Source of the DNA: Phorcus lineatus
Lineage: Eukaryota; Mollusca; Gastropoda; Trochida; Trochidae
Reading direction: 5' to 3'
NCBI GenBank assembly: GCA_921293015.1
Contig: OV121084.1
Span: 26,412,946 to 26,476,945, forward strand
DNA: 64,000 bases
Positions 25,854 to 36,484 of the stretch are shown here, piece by piece. The notes under the pieces are model-generated. The model saw only the letters and a list, made by a program, of their open reading frames with translations. It had not been told where the DNA came from and searched no databases. The first letter of the stretch is position 1. The number at the start of each line of letters is the position of its first letter. The translations under genes were made by a program, and so were the position numbers.

Positions 25854-27487
25854 CCACACCATTCAGTTTCTGTCAGATGTGAACTCAGCTGTGCCTCGGT
25901 CGATCTTAAAATTATCACAGTTGTATTTCGGTAAATTTTCAAAGGAATTCCACAAATGGCATCACGTCTCATATTAGTATCTTTTATCATTATGTGTTAT
26001 TCAATAACCAAATAAGTTCAACTTTTAGTGTTTTAAACTAAATATCAGCAAGCTTTCATTCACTTGTGGTGAGATAGTAGAGTGATGGTTTGAATGATTA
26101 GATAATTCCAACCAAAAGTCATCTGATATAAAATATATCAACAAGAGTTTATTATTGTAAGATTTTTATATATGAGTGTTGATATATTTCATATTCAAGA
26201 AAAAAAAATTCATCTTCCACAATCATGCTTCAACAGTTTTCGGCAATAGAATAATTCTTTGATCTTTAGAATTGTAAAATGACACTGTCACACGAAATGA
26301 ATGATGATTTCACCGCCAATCGGATACTATAATTTTTTAACGTTTATCCCGGACAGTGTTGAATGTTGTGGTGATCCTAAAATAGTAACCATACAGAAAA
26401 ACAAAGGTCTTTCATTGTTGTGTTCTAGATTCAAAGAAAACATTGCCTTGGCTTGACGTCGTCAATGAAACGAAACGAGGCATGATCTCCCCCACCCATT
26501 TTTTATGACAAATTCATAAATGACGTGAGAAAAGACGACATGTTATTGATTTAAACATCGTTTTAACCTTTAGCAAGTAAGATTTATCACAGGGTTTGGA
26601 AGCGTCCCCTCCAACTAAGTTTTATGCTTAGCAACCAAGTCACGATTATAGTAGTGTCAGGACTATTTTTGTAATCTATGACGCAATAAAGTGGATCTGT
26701 CTAAATTTGCTCTTTTTTAAAAAACATTGTTCACATTTTATTACTTGTATGGAAGTTTACTTAAGATAAAATGTTTTATATGTAATAGATAATTTACTTG
26801 AAATTAGACATTTAACATTAACAGGTCTTTTTTTAAAAGCTTCCACTAGAATTCGTTTTCTAATGTGATTAAAATTACCTTTGATACCGACGAAGAAAGA
26901 TAGGCATGTACACTGTAGCTCATCTGGTCTTGTATGATTAAACAGGAACATGTGACCCTATGAAATGTTTATCGAAATATGTTCATCCGTACAATAACTC
27001 TCTGTACAACATTTCTTCTTTCTTTAGCTTTTATAGTTGTTTGATGAAGTCAAAACCTTTTTGACGTGACTTAAATGGTTCCATTAAATTTCCCAGTTCT
27101 AATTGAGGGCTAGAACTTGGACACAGATAACGTAAGGTTCGCGGTCGTTAGCTTGCAGTCAAAATTGTTGTTGGTATGTCGCCAGCCTGGGTCAACAACT
27201 GAACAACCTTCATCATAGTTCGATATTGAGAATTGGGCTGAATATTTCAACAATATTTGACATTAATTTTGTTGACCCTTACTACTTCATGATACGTGCG
27301 CTTACGGGACCTTTGATAATCATAACGTTTTATTTAGCTTTTATATGTGCTAAAAACAATTATCGTATTCGTACATGCATGGTTTCAAATCTTACTTTTT
27401 AAACGGAGGCTTTTAAGCAACGGTTGGCCTTTTTTGGCTTATATCTCTTTAATGCAATGTAAGTTTGATGTATAATAATGGGAGATT
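25854..27487. other. Intergenic, nothing recognised
   Basis: AT-rich sequence with only short ORFs and no recognised repeat termini or RNA genes. Confidence 0.4.
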
Positions 27488-27735
27488 TAGATGAGGTGAA
27501 TTGAAGTTATACGCCGCTTTAATATATTGAACTTATATCACAGCTTCTGGTATCATTGCAAGGAGAAATTCCGCAACACAATTGTGCCTATGCATTGGCG
27601 TGAAACCTGCGAGCATCGGTTGGAACTAGCAAACCATTGGTGGTACTTCGCTGAAATTCAGTGTAGCATTGTACCAAACCTTACGTTGTGTAGAGTACTT
27701 CTCTACTACAGACAAAGTTCTTGGGCTCCTGGCAC
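27488..27735 (-). mobile_element. SINE, copy C
   Basis: Minus-strand copy of the body of the SINE at 40010-40316. Shared pieces on the plus strand are CCTATGCATTGGCGTGAAAC, then GAGCATCGGTTGGAACTAGC, then CGCTGAAATTCAGTGTAGC. The tRNA-like head is not recognisable and the GGTGA tail is reduced to GAGGTGAATTG. Confidence 0.75.
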
Positions 27736-30171
27736 GTATAAAGGGAAGAAGGTGTGTATGTCACTTCCTGTAACTATTGATAGTGACTATGCCAATCGAT
27801 ATTAAAGAGCCTTAAGTACATCCATTCCAATTCACTGCCGAAATCATTTGGAAATCATTATATTAAATTCATGTATGTTGAATTTAAATGTCAAATTAGG
27901 ATTTTTCATCTACAGAAAGCTGCTGACAAAGCAAGTTATCAGAAGTCCACACACCTCGATCTTCTGAAGTTTCATTGATTCAAATAATTCTGTCTCGTGA
28001 GAAATCATCTGTTGTCGTGTGCTGAGCTCTTCTCAAAGCTTGATTTCTTATATGATTTTTGTTCAATATTTTAATTTTCATAGAAACAATCAGTGATTTC
28101 CTAAACATTTTATGTATCTTTGATTTGTGACGAAACGTCTTATTCGCTAATATAGATTGAAATAAATCAAAGTACAAGGCAAATATATAACAATACTTTC
28201 CTATGAAGCATCCTTATAAATGTGAAGAAGTCAATTCAGACTGTTTTACATGAATAACCTTTGCATTCAATTTGGCCTGTCTACTAGGATAAATTCATTT
28301 TACAAATTTATAATTATTTGAGGGACATCAGGTTTTCCGTCGAACTCCTGATTTGCCCCTACTGAAAATGTACAGATCCGGCAAGTATAACATTCTTTCT
28401 GCTCGTAATACTTTTTTAAACTAGGTATAGTTGTCTGCTGATATATGGATTTAATTTCATACAATGCATGGTGATCAACTGACTTAGATAAGTCATTATT
28501 GTTTAACCAATAAGCTCTTTTGATTGGATAATAAAAGGTGGTGTGACCTGTATACATTTTCACATACACAAAGTTTTCAAAGTATATCTTCAGTATTTTG
28601 GAGTTTACACAATAGGAATTTGAGTTCATCTGTGTAGCACTTCACAGTGATACATAAATATTTATTTAAATTCAGATTTTGAAATTTAAGTGATTTTCTC
28701 CCTAATGATAATATTTAGCCGGGTCATGTGTCTGACACACCTTCTTATATTCCCGAAACTAGAGTTTAGAAATATTACTTCCTTTCTTTTGGAATTTCAT
28801 TTCTGAACTACTCTTTGTTAATGATCAGACATGGATTGGGAGCTTTCATAGAAAGTCAAACTAGTTGTTTTGCTGTTTATTGCTGTTGAAATTATTCATG
28901 ATTTGAATGTAACCAGGAAATTAAAATTCTGTTATATTTCAATTTTTATAAGAAATAGATCTCATAACCCTTTCACCCCTAAGAAATCATAATCAACCAC
29001 ATTTTGGTACCTGATTTCATTGTCTGTAGGGGTGAAAGGATTTATGTGCTCACTGGCTTCCAGTTAAAGTTGTTATATAAATCCTAATGAAAAGCTTCAG
29101 TATATTACAAATTATGAAATACATTTCTTAATTGTAGGTAATCAGGTTATTTTGTACATGCACCTACATGAAGTAGGAAGTATATTTCTTATATTTGACG
29201 AATAACATTAATTTGAGACATTTTGAATATAATGAATACCTCCAAATCGTTTGATCCAATTATCTATTGACCTCGGACGATATACACTGCGGCTTCGCCT
29301 TGATGAATGTCTTATGTCAAAGATCGATAAATCTTTGGAAGCTCACTTAGTTAGTAATTGTTTAATGTCATTTGAGCGAGTTACCAGACTCGTATGAAAA
29401 TATAATTGGAGTATGTTATGATTCCCAAGTAAAAATACGAATGAAGCGTTTTATCAGTGACTGACAGATAATTAGACACGTATGCTATGTTTTAAAGTTG
29501 TTGCCGAGGCCTTACTTTCGCTGGAGCAGTTTCAGCTCTTAACAGAAATATAAACATCAATTATATTTCATAGATAAATACAAACTTTGTGTCTTTGTTA
29601 CACAATGCCATGTTTGTGTGTCATATTGGGAGTTGGGAAAGTTCTATTAGATATTTTACTCGAAAACTGCTCTTCAAGCATGAAAGAGTTATTGCTTGTA
29701 CAGTGACTCTGTGATAACCATTAAAGTTACTCAACTCATCAAACATCTAAAATATGTAATCAATCTAATTCACAATTTGACTTATTTCTGTTCAATAAAA
29801 GGAAGATAGCAATTTTGACTAATAGTGTTTAATTTCATAAAGAAACATATATAATCTGTCATACTTCACAAAAAGTAATGAATCACATTGTAACAGTACA
29901 TAGGTGACTGATATCCCATACACTTTATTCTGTTTGTTGAAATTTCCCAAGCTGAAAGTGTTTCTCATCAAATTTTGCTAAAATAAATGTCTTGAAACTT
30001 ATGGTTTTTAATTTGGCCAATCAGTAAAGAGGTGTCCAATAATGATTAAAACTGTCAAAATTCAGTCTGGGTTATAAAACTTTCAATGTTTGTACATCAA
30101 TGAAGAGAGGCAACCTCTGAAGTCACATTCACACACACGGACATAGACTAAGATTGATGATTCCCTCTTGT
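27736..30171. other. Intergenic, 3' side of TOMM20
   Basis: No gene is recognised. A minus-strand ORF of 109 codons lies at 28300-28629. It has two CxxC-like cysteines but no match that I know. A TTTATT at 29924-29929 is a possible minus-strand AATAAA signal, about 240 bp downstream of the TOMM20 stop. Confidence 0.4.
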
Positions 30172-33100
30172 TCACTCCAGATCATCCTCCACCAGGACAG
30201 GATCGGAAACGGTGGCGCCTGACTCTGGGGCACCTGCCATACCACTTGACAAGCGCTGTAAGTAGATGGTGCAGAAAGATAAAGGTAAATTCATAAAACA
30301 TCTTTAGATTGAATTCTTTCTTTTGTGACACTAATACTTTTCACAATTTGTTTACACTTTAAACTTTGTGTCCATTGTTTTTAGATATACACATATGTAT
30401 TCATTTGGGAATTTGTTGGTAATAAAGAAGGTAGACTGTCTTAATGGAACACTGAGTATGTTGTTGGAGTCATATATGTCAAACTTAATAAATTGTGTTA
30501 TTTTATCGAGAAGTAGTGGTTGTTTCAGAAAAATCAGAATACCTATATTCATGAATTCATTATAGTGACAATAAACAGGTTCGTATCGTGATTTGTGATT
30601 GAAAAACGGACAGTGGCGCGTGCTGATGATATAAACGTAATTTCGGATACTTATTTACAGCAGACACAAAGAAAAACATTGATTGATAGTGTTTAGTCGG
30701 TCGTTTAACTAATATACACGTTATAGTGGACACATAATTTTTAATTCTTAACATTTATATGTCCTTTTTCTCATTATCAGTGAAAACAAAGAAGATATCA
30801 TAATTTTGGCATTTTAGAGATAAAGATGAAAGTTTAGGGAGGATTTTAACTTAATTCAGGCCATAAAATATTTTGGCTCTTATGAAAGCCACATTAAAAA
30901 TCCTAAAACTTACTCTGCGTCACTTTAAGGTTATGTGAACTATGGTCTGTAACCCCTTATGAGAGATCCAATGAAAAGATCACACATTGGATTTTCCAAT
31001 GATTAGCTATCTACCTTGTAAGTTCTATTGATTTTAATGTTTTGATTTAAAATTACTTGTTTTTCCTTGGGTACCCCAAATTGTTGTTGTGAATTCACTG
31101 TAAAATGTGTTGTAAAGAATACCAAAATACATTTTATATTGATTTAGAATAATTTTTGTAAAACAGTTGATACATGTATTCAGTACTTTTTATTCATTTT
31201 TTTTCTTTTTTAATTCATTTCTTAATAACAGAAATAGCCACCTTTATACTTTAAACTGTTCTACAAAGTTCATATATGCCTTCAAAATCTTGTGCAAAAT
31301 GGCTTGTAGAGCAAAATGCTCATTTTTTCTACTAAAGCCAAACTTGGCTAATGCCTATAAAAAATAGGAATCTTTTCCATAAAACAGGAATCTTTACACC
31401 TTAATGCTGTCCCTTTTCTGAACCTATTACCGTAGCTTTAAATTGATACTTTCAGGAACTTTCACTATTTATTGATAATGTTCAAAAGATGCGACTCCAA
31501 CAACTCACAGAAAGTATAATTAATATGTTTCATTATCAAACAAATACTGCATGGTTTGTTAGAGACTAAGAATAATTGTCTAGGAAATCTTTCATGATAT
31601 AGCATTTACAGAAGAAAGCTTGCAAAATCTTCACTTTAAATTTCATTAACACCCAGAAACCAGAAGTATGAAACTGAGCACAAGGACTGAGGCACAACAC
31701 TTTGTCTCTGCATCAGTAGCTAAATCATATGGTTATCTTCTCCATTTATTTACTCTTATTATCTATATTTACACTGTTGTTTGTTACTTATCTCACCTGG
31801 CTGATGGCAGGGAGCCTCTGTACGAGGAGCTGGAACACCTGTGGGGGGAGAGTTTGTTGGAGCACCTGTAGTAGCTGTTGGGGTTGTCCACACACCGCCA
31901 CTGCCGTGCTCAGATGCTCAACACCTCCATCAATATCACCTGCAACATGTCCGAAGTATAAACTTATAGAGGCAGTAGCAGGTTTTCTGAAAAATTTATT
32001 TTTTTCAAATTTTCCCTCATAATTATAAGTTTATGACAAATGTATTAACTTCAGAGGATCAAACATCTGATTGCTCAACCCAGTCATTAGAAGTCATAGA
32101 AGAAATTATCAAGTATGAAGCAAATTCCACTGGAGGCCATTTCTGTGTGAACACCTTTCAATCATTTGAGGTAGGGAAATTGATTTGCATGGCTTAACTG
32201 AACATGGTACCTTCCTTTTAGAACTGCTTCTTTTGATTAAAAAACATTGTCTTACAAATGGTAATATTAATATTTGTTTCCGTAAAATGACTTTTTAAAA
32301 AAACAAAAACTACTACCCCTTTAATATTGCTTGCTTACTTCAAAATGAGGCAACCCAAGATCTGAGAGTACTGTACATGTTATCAACTAAAGGGAAGTTA
32401 TTACCTGATGCTAACAGTTCCTCTCCCAACTGCACCTCTTGAAGGAAAAATCGCTGCATTGCTTCTGGGTTACTCAGGTCAGGAATCTATTACACAAAGG
32501 ATTTAAATGATAGTAAATTACTGTCTCTCAACTAGTTGAAACCAGTCAACTAAAAAACTTTTAAGCAAAAAAAAAATAGTAATTTCGATCTTATAAACAA
32601 TAATTTATAATAAGTATGGGTCAAAAACATGTAGACATACTCATCTCATTATATAATAATCTTTTAACTTGCCAATCTCACAGCAGTACATGTGGCTACA
32701 TCTTTAAACAATACTCCTTAGTAGTTTGACTTCCAGACCATTTTTAGAGACATAAAGTGCCTCAAAATAATAATTAAAGTCCATGATTTACTGTGGATAA
32801 ACTGATGTTTTAAACATTGTTCCACAAAGCTTTTTAAACAAGAAATACATAAGCGCTACCTTGTTTGATGCAGTTCCTGTCTTTTCTTGCTTCTTTGCAT
32901 TTTTCCTTCCTGGATGTATATTAGAAATATTTGGTACACAATAAATAATAATAATTTGAACACAATAAAATAGATCAAACATTAAGTAATTGACACATTC
33001 ATCATTGTTGGTGGTGACATATCAGACAAACCAATTCAATGATAGCTTACAGCACCAAATTTTTTGAACTTTGAATGAATTATGATACTTCTGTTCAAAA

Positions 33101-33414
33101 CGATTGAAAGGGAAATTTGAAGTCTCAAATATATGAAAAATATGATTTTAATTATTGTGTTTCATCTCAAAAAGGTTGTATTTTTGTCCAAGATAGCTTA
33201 GGGCAAGTAACAAATATTTACCGACTAATTCATGATGAAATAATACTTTGTCTTGCTTTATTTTGTCAGAACATTCTTGATAATATCACTTACGCTCTTT
33301 TAGCTTTTGTTTGAAGTTTGGATCACTTCTTCGTTTCTTGTCAAAATATATACAGTAACCCAGAAAGCATAGGCCGGCTCCTGCAGCCGCAATGCCAACT
33401 GTCTTAGAAATCAT
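30172..33414 (-). CDS. TOMM20: TOM20, mitochondrial import receptor subunit
   Basis: TOM20 is the outer-membrane receptor that binds presequences and hands precursors to the TOM pore. Five exons: 33294-33414, 32860-32909, 32405-32486, 31797-31939 and 30172-30255. Together they give 159 aa (human 145). All junctions are GT-AG and phases agree. An N-terminal membrane anchor (residues about 6-24, GIAAAGAGLCFLGYCIYF) is followed by the conserved DKKRRSDPNFK. A basic linker (exon 2, KNAKKQEKTG) comes next. The TPR-like receptor domain spans about 60-130 (FFLQEVQLGEELLASG, then AVCGQPQQLLQVLQQTLPP). The C-terminus is acidic (VEDDLE), as usual. A TTAA MITE lies in intron 4. It is divergently placed from ZW10, about 3.1 kb away. 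Confidence 0.97.
30445..30924 (+). mobile_element. TTAA MITE, old full-length copy in TOMM20 intron 4
   Basis: TTAA at 30441-30444 and 30925-30928 bracket a 480-bp copy. It begins TGGAACACTGAGTATGTTG and ends ACTCTGCGTCACT, both decayed. The internal segments match the family in order. It is antisense to the TOMM20 transcript. Confidence 0.9.
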
Positions 33415-34170
33415 ATTAGGATTAGGATGTGCCTCACGACTTCATTTGCAGGCACATGTAACGGAAAGGAACTCTCCTGTCAAGGAGGTTGGACTGACCT
33501 TACAAAAGTAATGCACCCAACACGTATTTAGATTAGCATTTACTTCTATTTTCGTGCTGCTCATAGTTTTCAAGTAATATATTGACTTCAAAGACTGTAT
33601 ATATCCATGTTATATTACATGGGACATTTACTCCATTTTTGGTTGTTGAAACTAATAACGTGATGATCTAAGTAAAGATTTATAGTCAGTTTCAATGTTT
33701 TGTCTTCCTTGTTCAGAACATTAAATTATCCTTTTTTCACATTTCAATTCGAAATATCCCTACGATCACAGCGATTGTGATAACTAAATTTGACTTACAG
33801 GATTTTCAAAGGATAGGGAAGTGTCTCTCACGATCTATTTCGTGTGCTATATCTTTTTGAAAAATGAAATCGATGACTAATTAAATTGGAAATATCATGT
33901 TGGCCCTTAAAATTCTAACGAGTTTTTTATGCTGCGGAGAATTCATAGTTTGCAAGTATATGGCTATCTAAATGAGGATATAAAATTGCAATCAAAAAAA
34001 GGCCACAACTGATTAGCCGAGATGTTAAAACGACAAAGAAATATTCAAAAAGAGAAAGGATAATATGTTGAGTATATTTTTTACACAAAATTATGATTTG
34101 ATACTTTAATAATTGGAAGAAAATTTACTGATCCTAACATCTATTAATTACGCTTGAATCATATAGGTAT
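33415..34170. promoter_or_regulatory. TOMM20 upstream region
   Basis: Sequence immediately upstream of the TOMM20 start on the minus strand. No TATA box or GC island is obvious and no other gene is seen. The call as promoter rests only on position. Confidence 0.3.
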
Positions 34171-34230
34171 CCATGACATATTAATTGTTTAAGACACGAG
34201 TGCTAAAATATTAGTATAACCCGAGCGAGA
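34171..34230 (+). repeat. Exact 60-bp direct repeat, copy 1
   Basis: Begins CCATGACATATTAATTG and ends AACCCGAGCGAGA. It is identical over 60 bp to 35787-35846. Here it continues GCGAGGTATATAG, a wording common at the ends of dispersed repeats. Confidence 0.95.
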
Positions 34231-34518
34231 GCGAGGTATATAGTGATAAGGCACGGGCATCGTAATCATAGTAGAACATTGGCACGCATAGTTATAAAAT
34301 GTTGGATTAATATTACCGAAGTCGCTTAGAAAAATCAAAATCAACGTCGAACTATAGACTGATAATTAACCCACCGTCGGCGCTTTGGAACACAACGTCA
34401 TAGCCGAGCTGCATCGCTAAAGTATTCATTTTGATGTCATGTCTCACTTTAATAGTTATATTTTGGCAATGGGGGGTGTCAAATTATTTTTATTGATTTG
34501 AATCTATAATTAATTTTC

Positions 34519-34524
<6 letters not shown>

Positions 34525-34550
<26 letters not shown>

Positions 34551-34551
34551 G
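34525..34551. repeat. Poly(G) tract, 27 bp
   Basis: Uninterrupted G run. Length is likely unreliable. Confidence 0.95.
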
Positions 34552-34665
34552 AGGTTAATGGAAATCAATAGTGTATCGGGACAAACTAACATTTTGACAA
34601 TGCATTTGGCATGAAACTTTCATCTAAGTAGATGATGTTTGTATCTAATGAACGATTGTATTTAA

Positions 34666-34780
34666 CATCTAATTAGATGAAACTATGATCTAATTAGATG
34701 AAAAAATCATCTAATTAGTTGAAACTATGATCTAATTAGATAAAAGTATCATCTAATTAGATAAAAGTATCATCTAATTA
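34666..34780. repeat. 21-bp tandem repeat, 5.5 units
   Basis: Units of the form (C/G)ATCTAATTAGATGAAACTAT repeat with an exact 21-bp period. Most units contain the 12-bp palindrome ATCTAATTAGAT, whose TAATTA core is the classic homeodomain-binding sequence. Adjacent sequence (CATCTAAGTAGATG at about 34621) looks like a decayed extra unit. Confidence 0.93.
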
Positions 34781-35011
34781 TAACTTTAGTAAATTTTTCT
34801 CACTGCTGGCAGCAATGCGCTTCCATACAGAACTAAAACTTGTTTTGAAAGCAATTTTTGTTACCTTTATCTAACATCGTATCGTTTATTGAACGTTACT
34901 CTATTGCTGACTGCAAATTAGTAAATAAAGTAATGTTCAAGACTATGCCTGTAATTTTCTTTAAACCAAGTAAATATTTTTTAAAAGGGCATTAACTGAT
35001 TCAGGCATTAA

Positions 35012-35491
35012 AGGGCCACAGAGTATCTTTTAGAATTTTTTATGTTCCTTAAATAAGAGCCAAATTACCATATGTCCTCAATTAAGTTCAAATCGCCTAC
35101 CTAACTCGCACCTTTATCTCCCAAATTCCCAAATTGTGCTATTTTTATGTTTTCAATGATAATTGAAAAACGTCCATATAAATGTTAGAACGTCGAAATT
35201 CTGCGTACAATTCTACGTGTATATAAGTTAAAAGTCATAATCGATACTACCAATCCATATTTACAATTGTGTCTGCTGTAAATAAGTTTCCAAAATTACG
35301 TTTGAGTCATTGACGCGCGTCACTGTCCGGTTTTCGATCACAAATCGAGTCTTTAACATGTTAAATTGTCACTCTACTGTACTGATAAGTACTCAGATGC
35401 TAATTTTTGGAAACAACCACCACTTCTCGATAAAATAACACTTTTTATGAAGTTTGGAATGTTTGACTCCAACAACATACTATATGGCCCT
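35012..35491 (-). mobile_element. TTAA MITE, young copy (480 bp), minus orientation
   Basis: Full length, from AGGGCCACAGAGTATC to ACTATATGGCCCT, with TTAA at 35008-35011 and 35492-35495. It is nearly identical to the reverse complements of the copies at 21924 and 23193. It lies between the divergent TOMM20 and ZW10 genes. Confidence 0.94.
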
Positions 35492-35786
35492 TTAAGATAT
35501 TCAAATCTTAAGTTGGAGTTTGAAATAATGGTACTTAATTATTACAAAATCTAGCCTATATACAAAATATTAACATGCACGTATTACAATGCATAAAATT
35601 AATGCCAAGGTATAATTGACCTGTTCGAATGTAGAAGTATTTTATGATCTCTTCGTAAAACTGGTTCCATTTATTTATTATTTACCAATTTTATCATATT
35701 TGTTTATCATGTTGTAATATCATAAAGGAAAATAAATCTTTTGCTATCGGGAATACATTCTTTCCAAAACTCGTACTATTCGTATA

Positions 35787-35846
35787 CCATGACATATTAA
35801 TTGTTTAAGACACGAGTGCTAAAATATTAGTATAACCCGAGCGAGA
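35787..35846 (+). repeat. Exact 60-bp direct repeat, copy 2
   Basis: Identical to 34171-34230. Its right end is cut off by the start of the 5'-truncated LINE fragment. Confidence 0.95.
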
Positions 35847-35847
35847 A

Positions 35848-36294
35848 TTCATTTATCCGAGTAAAGAAACAAATTGATAAAAATCGTGAATACCGCATCT
35901 AAGATTATTGGGCTTCCTATTGAAACGATCGGCAGTTTTTATGAGCAGCAGTTATCGAAAAAAGGAAACAAAATTTTGGGAGATTCTTCCCATCCACTTT
36001 TCTTGGAATATACGACATTACCTTCTGGACGTAGGCTGCGTATGCCGACTTTTCGAACAAACAGGTTCCGCCAATCATTCATTCCCTGCAGCATTAGAGA
36101 AATAAATTCTGTCTAATGTTGCATCATGGTTTTCATGTAAATTAAGTAAATTATCTGTCTATCTTAACTGTTTTGACATGAATTGTTTTTTAATATTATG
36201 TTATCATTTGTCTTCATTCTGGAGAATTGTAATTATACAAAACAAATTTCCCTTTTGGGACAATAAAGATTATCTTATCTTATCTTATCTTATG
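35848..36294 (+). mobile_element. 5'-truncated LINE 3' end
   Basis: The frame from 35874 encodes the extreme C-terminus of a non-LTR retrotransposon ORF2: IVNTASKIIGLP, then HPLFLEYTTLPSGRRLRMP, then TNRFRQSFIPCSI. The SKIIG, LPSGRR and TNRxxxSFIP motifs are typical of that tail. A short 3' UTR ends ACAATAAAGAT followed by a TTATC/TCTTA microsatellite tail (36269-36294), as in CR1/L2/Rex1-group elements. The subgroup is not certain. The reverse-transcriptase domain is missing, so it is dead. Confidence 0.8.
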
Positions 36295-36383
36295 TATGTT
36301 GAAAACATTCGAGTTATGCGAGCACCTTGCGTAAACTTTTCTCTAGAGAAAAGTACTATACTTCGTGTCTTCGCTTGACGTCG

Positions 36384-36410
36384 CTTCCGGTTAAGATTGA
36401 ATTTTGGCGC
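36384..36410 (+). promoter_or_regulatory. ZW10 proximal promoter motifs
   Basis: CTTCCGG (36384-36390, an ETS site on the other strand) and TTTGGCGC (36403-36410, E2F-type) lie about 75-100 bp upstream of the ZW10 start codon. There is no TATA box. E2F and ETS control would fit a cell-cycle gene. This is motif evidence only. Confidence 0.45.
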
Positions 36411-36484
36411 ATCTGTTAAAAAGGTTTTATTTGAAATAATAACAATGAACTGACATTAGATGTGAAGACTAAAACTAGAAAGTG

